Assembly (NCBI GenBank): GCA_039812645.1
Contig: JBDIAV010000001.1
Coordinates: 1 to 64,000 of the forward strand
Direction of reading: 5' to 3'
From: Ancrocorticia sp039812645
GTDB taxonomy: Bacteria > Actinomycetota > Actinomycetes > Actinomycetales > Actinomycetaceae
Length of the DNA stretch: 64,000 nucleotides
Made by a program: the position numbers and the translations under genes. The notes beneath the pieces were generated by a model, which made no database searches, had not been told where the DNA came from, and saw only the letters and a list, made by a program, of their open reading frames with translations. Each line of letters opens with the position of its first letter. The first letter of the stretch is position 1. This document shows positions 15,714 through 24,581 of the stretch, piece after piece.

Positions 15714-17693
15714 ATGGCTGTTGATGTTGGTGATATGGAGGTCGGAACCGGGGGTTCGGGTCGGATAGATGGCGGCGCCGTCGTCGGCATTGGTGAAGCG
15801 GACCTGTTCGGAGTGATCGGAGGCGAGTTTGCCAGCGATGCTGTGGGCATCGAATTACGTGGGCTTTCTGGTATCGGCATGACGAATCGTCGGGAGAATC
15901 GTGGCGTGGTCTCGTTCGAATCTGTCGCTCGGCTCATGGACGAGTTGTCCGAGGCGAGTAAACGGTTGGAGTTGGAGTCCTTGACGGAGTGCACCGGGTT
16001 TCTGGAGCGTTTGGGAGATCTCCAGCGGAGTCTGGACGGGGCGCGATGTGCTGCCGTTTCCACGGTTGCCAGGATTCAGAAGGAGGCGCAGGCACAGCCC
16101 ACGGGGCAAGCCGCGAAGGAGGTCAAGAAGGAGCTGGGGGAGTCGCGCACGATTTGGGACGTTGTGGAGAAAACCGGCAAGCAGTCGCGTGAGAAAGCAC
16201 GGCATGATATTCGCCGTGCTGAGGCCGCAACGGAACTGTATCCGAGGTTCGGTGCGGCGCTTCGCGCCGGCGGTATTTCAGTGGATCATCTTGACGTATT
16301 GCGATCAGTTGCTGTATCGCCGGAGCTCAAGGAACGGGCTCGGGCGGATGAGGTCGCTTTGTTGGAGCGGGCGCTCGTGGAGTCTCCGGATCGTTTCCGG
16401 ATGACGCTCAAGGCCTGGAAGTTCCGAGTCTCACCGCGGGCTGCTGAGCAGCAGGTGAAGCGCGAGGCGAAAGAGGAGAAAGTGAACTTCTTTCGTGCTG
16501 ATGAAGGATTCCGGATCAGCGGATGGCTCTCGGCGCTCAACGGGATGATCGTGGACGAGGCATTGCGGAGCGTCGTCGGAGTGCCGGGAAAGGATGATCG
16601 GCGTTCGGGGGCGCAGCGAACTGCCGAGGCGCTCGTTGGTATGGCGCGAGTGGTTGTTGGAATGGGTGGTGGTGGCTCAGGTACCGATGGTGGGCTTGGT
16701 GTGGCGAGTGGCAGGGCTGGTGACGCCGCAGATATTTCGGTGTCCTGGGACGGAGGGGAACTAGCGACGTCGTGTGATGGAGCAGCCGGTGGACCCGCTG
16801 TTGTAGCGGTAGGTCAGGGCGGTGCGGGGAGCGCTAGCGGACTGCCAGCTGGACAGAAGTCGGGGACCAATCCAGTGACAAGACGATCACCGCGATTCCA
16901 AACTCTCGTCCACGTGCCGCTGTCCACGTTGGTTGAGACAACGAAGGCAATTGAACGAGGGTGCGACCATGTGCATCATCTCGAACGGGCTTTGGGCGTG
17001 GAACGGGAGGTGAGTGTTGAAAGAACGATGGATTCGGAAGGCGAGAACGGCGCTCGTAGCGTTATGGGTACTCCCAGTGGGGAAAGCAGACTGAGCGATG
17101 GCGGTATCCCTACCGTCACGAACGTGCCGTGTTGTCCCGTGACCGGAAGCGGTATTGGGGGTCGCGGCAGGTGTCTCGAGGAGCGAGGGGAGATTACCGG
17201 GAAGCTATGTGAAACGCTGGGCGCGATGCGCGCACGGATCAAGGCGGGAGTCTGCCCGGATCTTCTGGAAGGGTTGCCGCCAGCCACGTTGAGTGACGGA
17301 ACCGCGTTGGCGCCCAGCCAGTTTGCGCGCATGCTCTGCGACTCGGGAATTTCCCGAGTGGTACTCTCCGCGCACGGAGAACCACTTGATGCGTCACGAG
17401 CCCAACGTCGATTCTCCGTGACCCAGGAAAAGGCGATCCTTGCACGCGACCGAACCTGCCGATATCCGGGGTGCACTCGCGGTGTCGAATATTCAGAGAT
17501 CCATCATGCGCAGGAATGGGAGGAAGGCGGCCCGACCATCGTAGACAACGCCGTCCTCCTCTGCTTCCACCATCACCAGCACATCCATTCAGAGCACATC
17601 ATCATTACCCATCACGCCGGCGGATTCGTATTCACGAAGCCGGGCGGCGAGATCGTGGGAATCCGCCGGCATGAAGGAGGTGACCATGGGTGA
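15714..17693 (+). CDS. DUF222 domain and HNH endonuclease protein (13E12 family)
   Basis: A 659-residue protein of the actinobacterial 13E12 repeat family. The DUF222 helical domain occupies about 60-260 and the C-terminal HNH nuclease motif is clear, with CRYPGC, then EIHHAQEW, then CFHHHQHIH as the Zn/His-metal ligands. Between them lies a long Gly/Ser-rich low-complexity segment (about 310-410). The role is unknown; copies are often multiple per genome and may spread like selfish or recombination-prone genes. ATG 15714 is preferred because AAAGGGGGTGATC (15698-15710) is an almost perfect ribosome-binding site; the frame is open to GTG 15642 without one. Confidence 0.87.
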   Translation: MAVDVGDMEVGTGGSGRIDGGAVVGIGEADLFGVIGGEFASDAVGIELRGLSGIGMTNRRENRGVVSFESVARLMDELSEASKRLELESLTECTGFLERLGDLQRSLDGARCAAVSTVARIQKEAQAQPTGQAAKEVKKELGESRTIWDVVEKTGKQSREKARHDIRRAEAATELYPRFGAALRAGGISVDHLDVLRSVAVSPELKERARADEVALLERALVESPDRFRMTLKAWKFRVSPRAAEQQVKREAKEEKVNFFRADEGFRISGWLSALNGMIVDEALRSVVGVPGKDDRRSGAQRTAEALVGMARVVVGMGGGGSGTDGGLGVASGRAGDAADISVSWDGGELATSCDGAAGGPAVVAVGQGGAGSASGLPAGQKSGTNPVTRRSPRFQTLVHVPLSTLVETTKAIERGCDHVHHLERALGVEREVSVERTMDSEGENGARSVMGTPSGESRLSDGGIPTVTNVPCCPVTGSGIGGRGRCLEERGEITGKLCETLGAMRARIKAGVCPDLLEGLPPATLSDGTALAPSQFARMLCDSGISRVVLSAHGEPLDASRAQRRFSVTQEKAILARDRTCRYPGCTRGVEYSEIHHAQEWEEGGPTIVDNAVLLCFHHHQHIHSEHIIITHHAGGFVFTKPGGEIVGIRRHEGGDHG

Positions 17694-17697
17694 GTTA

Positions 17698-19386
17698 CTA
17701 CTCCAACACGAGCTGACTCCAATCCGCCGTATCTCGAAGGAACTGGCGATCATGACTGGAAACAATGACGGCGGCTTTCGTCGCCTTGAGCGCCTCTGTC
17801 AGTTCGTCGATGAGGGTCGTCGAGAGGTGGTTGGTGGGTTCATCAAGGAGGAGCACATGTGGTCGTGATGCAAGAACGAGCGCGAGTTCCAACCGGCGCT
17901 GCTGACCCATCGACATCTCGCCTATTCGTTTACTTGTTTCTGAGGATGTGAGGAGGCCCAATTCAGCAAGGGAGATTGCGTCTCGTGGCGCAGCAGGCTG
18001 ATGTGTCGGGACCATCCGTCGCGAGGCAAGGCGTTCCACCTCCGTGGCGAAGTACCGATTGGCGTACTGCTCGTGGGGGAGGCTCGTTTCTTGGCGAAGC
18101 ACGCCCACTCGCGCTCCTTCAGCGCGCAGGACGCTCCCATCTGTGGGAGCGAGGTCACCCGCGAGCACAGACAGTAGTGTGGACTTTCCCGCGCCGTTCG
18201 GGCCGGTGATGACGAGACGTCCGCCAGGAGCGACAGCGAGGGAGGTGGGAGTAGGCAACCTACCCGCCACGGTCACTTGGTGTGCGGTGAGGACATCGCT
18301 ACCTTTGAAACGTGGCAAGTCGGGGCAGGTGAAGACCTGCGGCGGTTCAGGGATGGTGACAGCGTTCGCCTCCAACTGCTCGCGTTGGCGGTGAACCCGT
18401 TGGGTGATGCTCGCGGCTCGCGTAGCGCGCTGGTGTTTGCCGGTTCCCTTGGGCGGACGCCAACCGGAGACAAGGCGCGCGCGAGCCGCATCGAGATCCG
18501 CCTCTAGCCGTGCATGCTCCTTCACCTGAAGCTCGTATTCCTGCTCCCACCTCGCCAGCAGTACTCTGCGGGACTCGCGAAGCTCGGCCAGCGAGCCGCG
18601 ATAAAGATGCGCCTGCCCGTCGGGAGTGGGATCGAGGTCCAGGTAGGTCGTGGCAACGTCATCCAGGAGAGCGCGGTCGTGGCTGGCAAAGACCACGCCG
18701 CCGGGCCAGTCGCGTAGCTGCGCAGTGAGATAGTTGAGTCCCGAGCGATCGAGATGGTTGGTAGGTTCGTCGAGCAGCAAAAAATCCTCGCTGCGCGCGA
18801 GAATACAGGCAAGTCGCACCCGGTAACGTGCTCCGACGGAGAGTTCCGTCAGAGGGCGTGACCAGTCCTGCTCGGCCCCAAGTTGTTCGAGGGACATGCG
18901 CATGCGCTGTTCAGTATTCCAGGCGTCTAGTGCTTCACAGGCGTCGAGAGCTGCGGCGTACCTAGCCGCGGCGCCGCTTGCGAGCGCGCTGGTTCCTTCG
19001 ATAGACCCGCCGATGCTATTGGCGAGCACATCGTCTCCAGCGAGTGCGTCGGCAGCCGCGTTCAACTCGGCCAACGCGGCGACGGATGGTGCAATGACGG
19101 CCGCGACGGCGTCGCCGACTGTCTCTCCTTGCGCCACCGGCATCTCCTGGTGGGCAAGGCTCAATGTGCCAATTCGTGTGACACTGCCGGAGCCGGGATT
19201 CAGAAGTCCCGCGATGATGTGCAGGAGCGTGGACTTTCCGCGCCCATTTTCGCCGACGACGGCGAGGCGCGAGTCAGGAGTGACGGACAGGTCCAGTTCG
19301 TTCAAGACGAGATTCGTCCCGCGGGTGATTGATACGCGGGAGAGAGAAATATGCGCGCGGGAGCGCGCGGGGAGTTCGTGTGACAC
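17698..19386 (-). CDS. ABC-F family ATPase (ribosome-associated type)
   Basis: A 562-residue soluble protein with two ABC ATPase domains and no membrane part. Domain 1 has Walker A GENGRGKST at 45-53, a degenerate signature LSVGA and Walker B LLLDEPTNHLD; domain 2 has GPNGAGKST, signature MSMGQQRRLEL and LLLDEPTNHLS. The charged linker between them (about 260-340, rich in Arg/Glu) is the P-site tRNA-interaction motif of ABC-F proteins, which act on ribosomes; some give resistance to macrolides, lincosamides or pleuromutilins, which cannot be decided here. It starts with GTG 19386 after AAGGAT. A structured leader precedes it. Confidence 0.87.
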   Translation of the reverse strand: MSHELPARSRAHISLSRVSITRGTNLVLNELDLSVTPDSRLAVVGENGRGKSTLLHIIAGLLNPGSGSVTRIGTLSLAHQEMPVAQGETVGDAVAAVIAPSVAALAELNAAADALAGDDVLANSIGGSIEGTSALASGAAARYAAALDACEALDAWNTEQRMRMSLEQLGAEQDWSRPLTELSVGARYRVRLACILARSEDFLLLDEPTNHLDRSGLNYLTAQLRDWPGGVVFASHDRALLDDVATTYLDLDPTPDGQAHLYRGSLAELRESRRVLLARWEQEYELQVKEHARLEADLDAARARLVSGWRPPKGTGKHQRATRAASITQRVHRQREQLEANAVTIPEPPQVFTCPDLPRFKGSDVLTAHQVTVAGRLPTPTSLAVAPGGRLVITGPNGAGKSTLLSVLAGDLAPTDGSVLRAEGARVGVLRQETSLPHEQYANRYFATEVERLASRRMVPTHQPAAPRDAISLAELGLLTSSETSKRIGEMSMGQQRRLELALVLASRPHVLLLDEPTNHLSTTLIDELTEALKATKAAVIVSSHDRQFLRDTADWSQLVLE

Positions 19387-19445
19387 GTTGATCCTTCATG
19401 TGAATCGAGATTCGCGAGTGCACGGCTTAACGGCACGACTATTAG

Positions 19446-19466
19446 TGCCACGAACTGCCGTGGCAT
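19446..19466 (-). promoter_or_regulatory. Leader hairpin and short upstream ORF start of ABC-F gene
   Basis: On the minus strand, TGCCACG and CGTGGCA form a 7-bp hairpin (19446-19465) and an ATG at 19466 opens a short frame, MPRQFVALIVVPLSR..., that runs over the ABC-F start in another frame. Resistance-type ABC-F genes are often controlled by such leaders through ribosome stalling. The ribosome-binding site for the short frame is not obvious, so this is suggestive only. Confidence 0.3.
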
Positions 19467-19579
19467 CTAGCGCGGGGATCTCTTACTGGTTGGGCTGATA
19501 TGGAAGGCCGCTTGGCGGCGTCGGCCCATCCTTCACATGAAGAAGTGATGCAACATAGTGGCGATGCTAGCATGCATGT

Positions 19580-19957
19580 ATGTACCCCTCCATACGCCCT
19601 GACGAGATCTTTCCCCGCGCGCTCGACGACTACCTTCAGCACCTCGGCCCCCACCAATCGGATGCCTTCAAGTGGCTATGGGAACTCGACTTCAGCCAGG
19701 ATGGCTGGCAAGAAGACGTCGATGGGGCCTTGAGTCGAATCCGCCAGGCGCACAGCCATAACAACACGATTCGAAACGTGCCACGTGACCTCTCCCTGGA
19801 GCTTCATGCGGGGTTGCAAACCGTGGAACAGCGTTATCCCAAAGCAGCAAGAAGCGTTGATGTCGAATACTTCGCCACGTTAGTCGCCATCGCCGAGTGG
19901 CAGCACGAGGTTGTTGACGGTCTCGCCAATTCGTTTGCTGACTGGTTGTTCAGCTAA
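19580..19957 (+). CDS. Hypothetical protein, 125 residues
   Basis: A small acidic, helical, soluble protein that I do not recognise. It is rich in Trp, Asp and His (KWLWELDFSQDGWQEDVDGAL), has no signal peptide or membrane segment, and ends with EWQHEVVDGLANSFADWLF. It starts at ATG 19580, directly divergent from the ABC-F leader and convergent with the response regulator. The open frame has plausible codon usage but no family support. A coding status is likely, not certain. Confidence 0.5.
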   Translation: MYPSIRPDEIFPRALDDYLQHLGPHQSDAFKWLWELDFSQDGWQEDVDGALSRIRQAHSHNNTIRNVPRDLSLELHAGLQTVEQRYPKAARSVDVEYFATLVAIAEWQHEVVDGLANSFADWLFS

Positions 19958-19972
19958 GGGTGCCGCGTTTGC

Positions 19973-20593
19973 TCAGCTGAGAATCCCTCGCTCCATCGCA
20001 AGCGTGACGGCACGCGTACGATCATTGACCCCCAGTTTTTCGAAGATGCGTAGCAAATGTGTCTTAACGGTCGCTTCCGAGATGGAAAGCACCGATGCGA
20101 TACGTCCATTGGTGCCACCCGCAGCCACGAGTCGCAGCACTTCTACTTCGCGTGGAGTGAGGCGGGCCGGGACCCGCGTCCTTGTGACCAGCGTCGCCGC
20201 TACCGACGGCGCGAGTGCCACCTTCCCCGACGCCGCGGCGCGCACTCCAGAGATCAGTTCCTCACGGGGAGTCGCTTTGAGGAGGTAGCCGGTCGCCCCC
20301 GCTTCGATGGCGGAGAGAATATCCTCGTCAGTTTCATACGTGGTGAGGATGACGATGGTGACGCCGGGAAAATGGGTGCGCAAATACGCCGTCGTCGTTA
20401 CGCCGTCCATGAGGGGCATACGCAGATCCATAAGGACTACGTCGGGAGCGGTTGTGAACTCGGCTATCGCAGCAAGTGCTTCGCGGCCGTCGGCTGCCTG
20501 GCCAACAACCTCCATATCCTCGGCCGACGAGATGATCGAGACGATCCCTTCGCGCACCACAGGATGGTCGTCCACTACGAATACGTTGATCAC
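19973..20593 (-). CDS. NarL/LuxR-family response regulator
   Basis: A 206-residue two-component regulator. The receiver domain (1-120) has acidic pocket residues Asp8/Asp9, phosphoacceptor Asp56 in DVVLMD and the switch Lys in LLKA. The C-terminal LuxR-type HTH (about 140-205) has LTPREVEVLRLVAAG and SEATVKTHLLRIFEKLGV. Phosphorylated by the kinase encoded just upstream, it should control the neighbouring ABC-2 exporter. It starts with GTG 20593 preceded by AGGAGAGGA; the kinase gene ends 23 bases before it. Confidence 0.93.
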   Translation of the reverse strand: MINVFVVDDHPVVREGIVSIISSAEDMEVVGQAADGREALAAIAEFTTAPDVVLMDLRMPLMDGVTTTAYLRTHFPGVTIVILTTYETDEDILSAIEAGATGYLLKATPREELISGVRAAASGKVALAPSVAATLVTRTRVPARLTPREVEVLRLVAAGGTNGRIASVLSISEATVKTHLLRIFEKLGVNDRTRAVTLAMERGILS

Positions 20594-20616
20594 GAGTTGG
20601 TCCTCTCCTGTGCGTC

Positions 20617-21900
20617 CTATGCGTCCTGTGCGTTGCCGGTACTTGGCCCGGCCAATGTGATACTCACTCGCGTGCCTTCGTCACCGGTTGTGACGGTCAG
20701 CGTACCGCTCGCGAGCGCCAATCGGCTCGCGATTCCCGCCAGCCCATACCCACGCTCGGTTGCGGCGTCGACACCATCGGGAAAACCGACGCCGTCGTCA
20801 GTGACGGCCAGATAGTTGTCCGAGAGTTCGACGACGACGTTGCCCGCCCGCGCGTGTTTGCGCACGTTGGAGAGTAATTCCTGGAGACAGCGAAGTAGGA
20901 CAACCTGGTTGGGGCGAGTGAGTGAATCGAGATCTCCATCAATCTGGGTTTCGGTATGAATGCTGGACTCCTCGCCGAATCGCATGCAGAGATCCGTGAT
21001 ACGCCGGGCGAATCCGTGAGTGCCGACGCCCGTGCCACGACCTTCGGCGATGAGGGAGCGAGTTTCGGCGAGGGCCTGGCGGGCTGTTCGCTCCGCATTA
21101 GCGAGCGTTGCCGCTCCCGCGGCGCTCTCACCGTGCTCCAACTCGCCTCGTGCACGCTCGGTCAACATGACGACGGCGGTGAGTGTCTGCGTCAACGTGT
21201 CGTGGATTTCGTGGGCAAAACGTTCACGTTCGAGCGCGGCCCCCGTCTGGCGATGCGCCTCCAGCAGTTCCAGGTTGGTGGCCTCCAGCTCGGCGCGTAA
21301 GTGGCCGCGTTCCTCGGCGTGCTGCGAGATGCGCAGGATCCACATGCCCATCATAAAGCTGAAGAGGAAGGAGACGAGTCCGCTGGCGAGGGCCGAGAAG
21401 AAGGCTCCTCCGCTCCAGCCGCCTCTGCTCCACAGTCCAATAACGGGCGTCGTGCAGATGAGAACGTTGGAGATGAGAGCCGTGGGAAGCTTCGCGTCAC
21501 CCTCCGCCCACGACCAGGCGTAGGGGCATCCGAAGATGAGGAAGAACGTCGCCGTTGGAACCGTGGCCGAGAGAACACCGAGGCATAATGCCATGAGGAA
21601 CATGAACGCCACACCGTGCCAGAAGTAGGGCTCGGCGGCCGTTCGCCCGTCGGAGCGTGCAGCCTGTTGGTGCGGCCATACGACAACCGGTTTGCGCCCC
21701 AGGAGGGGCCATGCGATGGCGAGGATGCCAAGAGCAACGAAGGCCCGAGAGCCTCCATTGAGTACGGCGACGACGAGAGCCACTGCAACGAGGACGGCAA
21801 GGAAAACGACATCCCACCAGTAAGGCCATGCCCTGGGGAAATTCGCTCCTGACTGGGTCGGCATCGCGCTCGTCACTGACCTCGCACGCATTCTCGTCAC
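20617..21900 (-). CDS. Sensor histidine kinase (HisKA_3, DesK/NarX type)
   Basis: A 427-residue membrane kinase. The N-terminal half has about five transmembrane helices (for example DVVFLAVLVAVALVVAVL and GLVSFLFSFMMGMWIL) without a large outside domain, suggesting it senses the membrane or a ligand within it. The coiled linker leads to the HisKA_3 domain with FAHEIHDTLTQT, the phosphorylated residue being His233, and the HATPase with QELLSNVRKHA, DDGVGFP and GYGLAGI. GTG 21900 is chosen as start since AGGAG lies 5 bases upstream; the open frame extends far into the permease gene and is not real there. The start lies 8 bases after the permease stop. Confidence 0.9.
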   Translation of the reverse strand: MTRMRARSVTSAMPTQSGANFPRAWPYWWDVVFLAVLVAVALVVAVLNGGSRAFVALGILAIAWPLLGRKPVVVWPHQQAARSDGRTAAEPYFWHGVAFMFLMALCLGVLSATVPTATFFLIFGCPYAWSWAEGDAKLPTALISNVLICTTPVIGLWSRGGWSGGAFFSALASGLVSFLFSFMMGMWILRISQHAEERGHLRAELEATNLELLEAHRQTGAALERERFAHEIHDTLTQTLTAVVMLTERARGELEHGESAAGAATLANAERTARQALAETRSLIAEGRGTGVGTHGFARRITDLCMRFGEESSIHTETQIDGDLDSLTRPNQVVLLRCLQELLSNVRKHARAGNVVVELSDNYLAVTDDGVGFPDGVDAATERGYGLAGIASRLALASGTLTVTTGDEGTRVSITLAGPSTGNAQDA

Positions 21901-21908
21901 GTCCGCTC

Positions 21909-22781
21909 CTACACTCGTGGGATCCAGCGGAACATGGCCCGCGCAACCACTGCTCCCAGTATGAGCCATAGCGTAAGCGTCAACGCCACTCCGGCATGAT
22001 TCCAGGTTCCGCCCTGCTCGATGGTGGCGAGAGTATCGGGGAGGAAGACGGAGCGCATCCCTTGCGCCAGCCACTTGAGGGGGAAGAGCGCCGCGATGTT
22101 CTGGAGCCACCCCGGCATGAGGGAAAACGGCAGGTAGACACCGGAAATGAACTGCAAGACAAGCACGATGGGCGTAATGACGGTGCTGGCGCTCTTCCCG
22201 CTGCGGGGGATGTGGGCAATTGCGATCCCGGCGATAGCACTGGTGATAAGGCCGAGGAGAAGAATCCAGGTGAAGGTGAACCAACGTTCCGGGGTATTGG
22301 GGAGTGAGATATCGAAGGCGACATGGCCGACGAGGATGAGAAACACCGCCTGGACGAGTCCTGTCACGAGCACCTGCCCAATCTTGCCGAGAAGATATGA
22401 GGTAGGGGAGAGAGGTGTGCCGGCGAGGCGCTTGCGGGTATCGTCGTAACGTTCCTCGGAGATCTGCACGCCGAGGTTCTGGGTGCCGATCGTCAGGATG
22501 CCTGAGGCCAACATAGCTGGCAGATAGTACTGGGCGCCAGTCAGCCCTCCGCCCATGTCGGCGTTCTGGAACGCCGTCGCAAAGATGGTGAGCAGAACGA
22601 TGGGAAAGGCGAAGACGAAGAAGAGCCCATCTCGGCGCCGAACGAATCCCCGCAGTTCGAAGACGACGCGTGCGAGTGCGAGGGAAGCCCCCGAAGGCAG
22701 CCGCAGTGCAACTGCGGTGGTTCTGGGAGCGATTGGCTTGTGACGATCTCGGTTGGTTTCAGTAGACATTGCCATGCTCAA
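21909..22781 (-). CDS. ABC-2 type transporter permease
   Basis: A 290-residue membrane protein with about six helices, of the DrrB/ABC-2 type, paired with the ATPase encoded directly before it. Typical features are the long first helix FFVFAFPIVLLTIFATAF, the loop with QISEERYDDTRKRLAGTPLSP, and FISGVYLPFSLMPGWLQNIA near the end. Together they would export a lipid, peptide or drug. The TTG start (22781) overlaps the ATPase stop (TTGA); ATG at 22775 or 22769 is also possible as no ribosome-binding site is seen. Confidence 0.88.
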   Translation of the reverse strand: MSMAMSTETNRDRHKPIAPRTTAVALRLPSGASLALARVVFELRGFVRRRDGLFFVFAFPIVLLTIFATAFQNADMGGGLTGAQYYLPAMLASGILTIGTQNLGVQISEERYDDTRKRLAGTPLSPTSYLLGKIGQVLVTGLVQAVFLILVGHVAFDISLPNTPERWFTFTWILLLGLITSAIAGIAIAHIPRSGKSASTVITPIVLVLQFISGVYLPFSLMPGWLQNIAALFPLKWLAQGMRSVFLPDTLATIEQGGTWNHAGVALTLTLWLILGAVVARAMFRWIPRV

Positions 22782-23662
22782 TTCAATGAATTAGTAGCGA
22801 GTTTTGTAGACTCCACCGACGCAACGATTCCGAGGTAGATGTCTTCGAGGCTGGGACGAACAATTTCGAGATTCGGGATTTCGTCCGAATTGTTGTGGGC
22901 GGACAACTCCGTAACCAGCGCAGTCGGGCGATGAGTGCGGACTTGGTGGATGCCGTCGTCGTCGACCCAACGGACGATTGGGATGCGCGCGTCGGGGCCG
23001 CCGATCTCATCGATAGCGCCCTCGGCTACGACCCGTCCATCGGCCACGACGATGGCGCGGTCGCTTAGTTGCGCGGCTTCGTCGAGATAGTGCGTGGTGA
23101 GGAGGATCGTGGCGCCGTCGGAGCGAAGGTTGCGGATGAGGTTCCAGAACTGGCGGCGGGCTTCGGGGTCAAAGCCCGTGGTAGGTTCGTCGAGAAAAAG
23201 AAGCTCGGGGCGGCCGATGATACCCAGTGCTACGTCCAGGCGGCGCTTCTGGCCGCCGGAGAGTGTGCCGATGCGGGCGCGGGCTTTGGCCGTGAGTCCC
23301 ACATGGTCGATCACGTCGTCGACATTGCGTGGAGCCGGATAAAAGCGGGCAAAGTGGGCCACCAACTCACGCGCTGTCATCTCGTCGGGCAGACCAGCAG
23401 ATTGGAGAACAATGCCGATGCGGGCGCGCCAGGCGCGAGTCGCATGTTCTGGGTCTTCGCCGAGTACGCGCACGGTGCCGCTGGAGCGCTGCCGATAGCC
23501 TTCAAGAATCTCGATAGTCGTGCTTTTACCAGCGCCGTTTGGGCCGAGGAGGCTGACGATCTCTCCGCGGCGGATTTCGAAGTCGATGCCGCTAAGGGCC
23601 TCGACCTGCCCGTAGGTTTTGGTGAGGCCGCGAACTTCGACGATTGGCTCGTATATGTTCAT
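22778..23662 (-). CDS. ABC exporter ATP-binding protein
   Basis: A 294-residue ATPase of the drug/lipid exporter class. Walker A GPNGAGKST is at 40-48, the signature is LSGGQKRRL, Walker B LLFLDEPTTGFD and the switch LTTHYLDEA. The ~75-residue C-terminal part after the ATPase (with PSLEDIYLGI) is typical of DrrA-like proteins. ATG 23662 (MNIYEP) is the start that matches the family; an upstream open stretch would add unrelated residues. First gene of a four-gene set: ATPase, permease, kinase, regulator. Confidence 0.9.
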   Translation of the reverse strand: MNIYEPIVEVRGLTKTYGQVEALSGIDFEIRRGEIVSLLGPNGAGKSTTIEILEGYRQRSSGTVRVLGEDPEHATRAWRARIGIVLQSAGLPDEMTARELVAHFARFYPAPRNVDDVIDHVGLTAKARARIGTLSGGQKRRLDVALGIIGRPELLFLDEPTTGFDPEARRQFWNLIRNLRSDGATILLTTHYLDEAAQLSDRAIVVADGRVVAEGAIDEIGGPDARIPIVRWVDDDGIHQVRTHRPTALVTELSAHNNSDEIPNLEIVRPSLEDIYLGIVASVESTKLATNSLN

Positions 23663-23790
23663 ACGTCGATTGTTTCGCGCGGTGGGCGGGCGCGGCAGCG
23701 GGTGAGTGGTGGGACCCGAGGTCAACCGATCGGTGGACGGCAGCTCCCTAGCTCACAGCGGCTGGAGCATCGCAGCGATAGGCTGGGTCC

Positions 23791-24522
23791 GTGGGAATTG
23801 AGCAATTGCGCGAGTCGGTTCGAGTGAATGACCTGACCGGCTATCTGTTGGATAGGAGTGGGGCAAGCCTTCGCTCTGCCGGGGGCCGGGCAAATATCGA
23901 AGGCCGGGCGAGAGATCGGCGTGTCAGCTCCGGCAACCAGGTTCGCAAAGCCGCTGTTCTCATCCTGCTGTCGGAGCCGGGTGCTGGCGCATTGCTCGCG
24001 GAGCCGGCGTCGCTTGCCAGTTCTGGCGTTGACGTCGTCCTCACCGAGCGCTCCGCCACGCTGCGTTCTCATCCCTCGCAGGTAGCTTTTCCCGGTGGCG
24101 GACTTGATCCGGGCGAACGCGCTATAGACGCCGCGTTGCGTGAGGCAAACGAAGAGGTTGGCTTGAACCCGGCTCTTGTTAAGATTCTCGGAACCCTCCC
24201 GCCGTCCCAGGTCAACGCGTCAAGTTTTGACGTGACGGCAGTGGTCGGTACGTGGGAGGGGAACGAGCGCCTCTCCGTGGTGGACCCTGGCGAGGTCGCG
24301 TCGGTGCACCGCGTCAGTATCGATGAACTGGCTGCCCCAGAGAACCGCTTCTCTGCCACCCTGCCGATGGGCTACCGCGGCCCAGCCTTCACCGCCGACG
24401 GCCTCTTCATTTGGGGATTCACCGCTCATCTCCTCAACGATGTGCTTGTCCTCGGTGGTTGGGCGCAGCCATGGGACGAATACCACGAGATCGAAGTTCC
24501 TCCGCGGCTATGGCGTAGCTAG
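23791..24522 (+). CDS. NUDIX hydrolase, CoA pyrophosphatase-like
   Basis: A 243-residue NUDIX enzyme resembling NudL-type CoA diphosphatases, which split CoA or related nucleotides. The NUDIX box runs 102-124 with GGGLDPGERAIDAALREANE and the EEVG that follows, and the preceding LRSHPSQVAFPGG is the CoA-subfamily signature. It opens MGIEQLRESV. It reads towards thrS, about 60 bases away, and might share a transcript with it. Substrate preference is inferred from the motif only. Confidence 0.85.
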   Translation: MGIEQLRESVRVNDLTGYLLDRSGASLRSAGGRANIEGRARDRRVSSGNQVRKAAVLILLSEPGAGALLAEPASLASSGVDVVLTERSATLRSHPSQVAFPGGGLDPGERAIDAALREANEEVGLNPALVKILGTLPPSQVNASSFDVTAVVGTWEGNERLSVVDPGEVASVHRVSIDELAAPENRFSATLPMGYRGPAFTADGLFIWGFTAHLLNDVLVLGGWAQPWDEYHEIEVPPRLWRS

Positions 24523-24581
24523 ACTGGAGCGCAGTGTGCACCGTCGTATGTGCGCACCTTGAACAAATCAAAGGAGACCAA

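Noticed and set aside
21901..22284. N-terminal extension of the histidine kinase
   Set aside because: This part lies in the permease gene, reads as His/Pro/Arg-rich nonsense, and a good ribosome-binding site supports GTG 21900.
24523..24581. T-box leader for thrS
   Set aside because: The gap is about 60 bases with no T-box sequence or long leader structure; the same holds for hisS.
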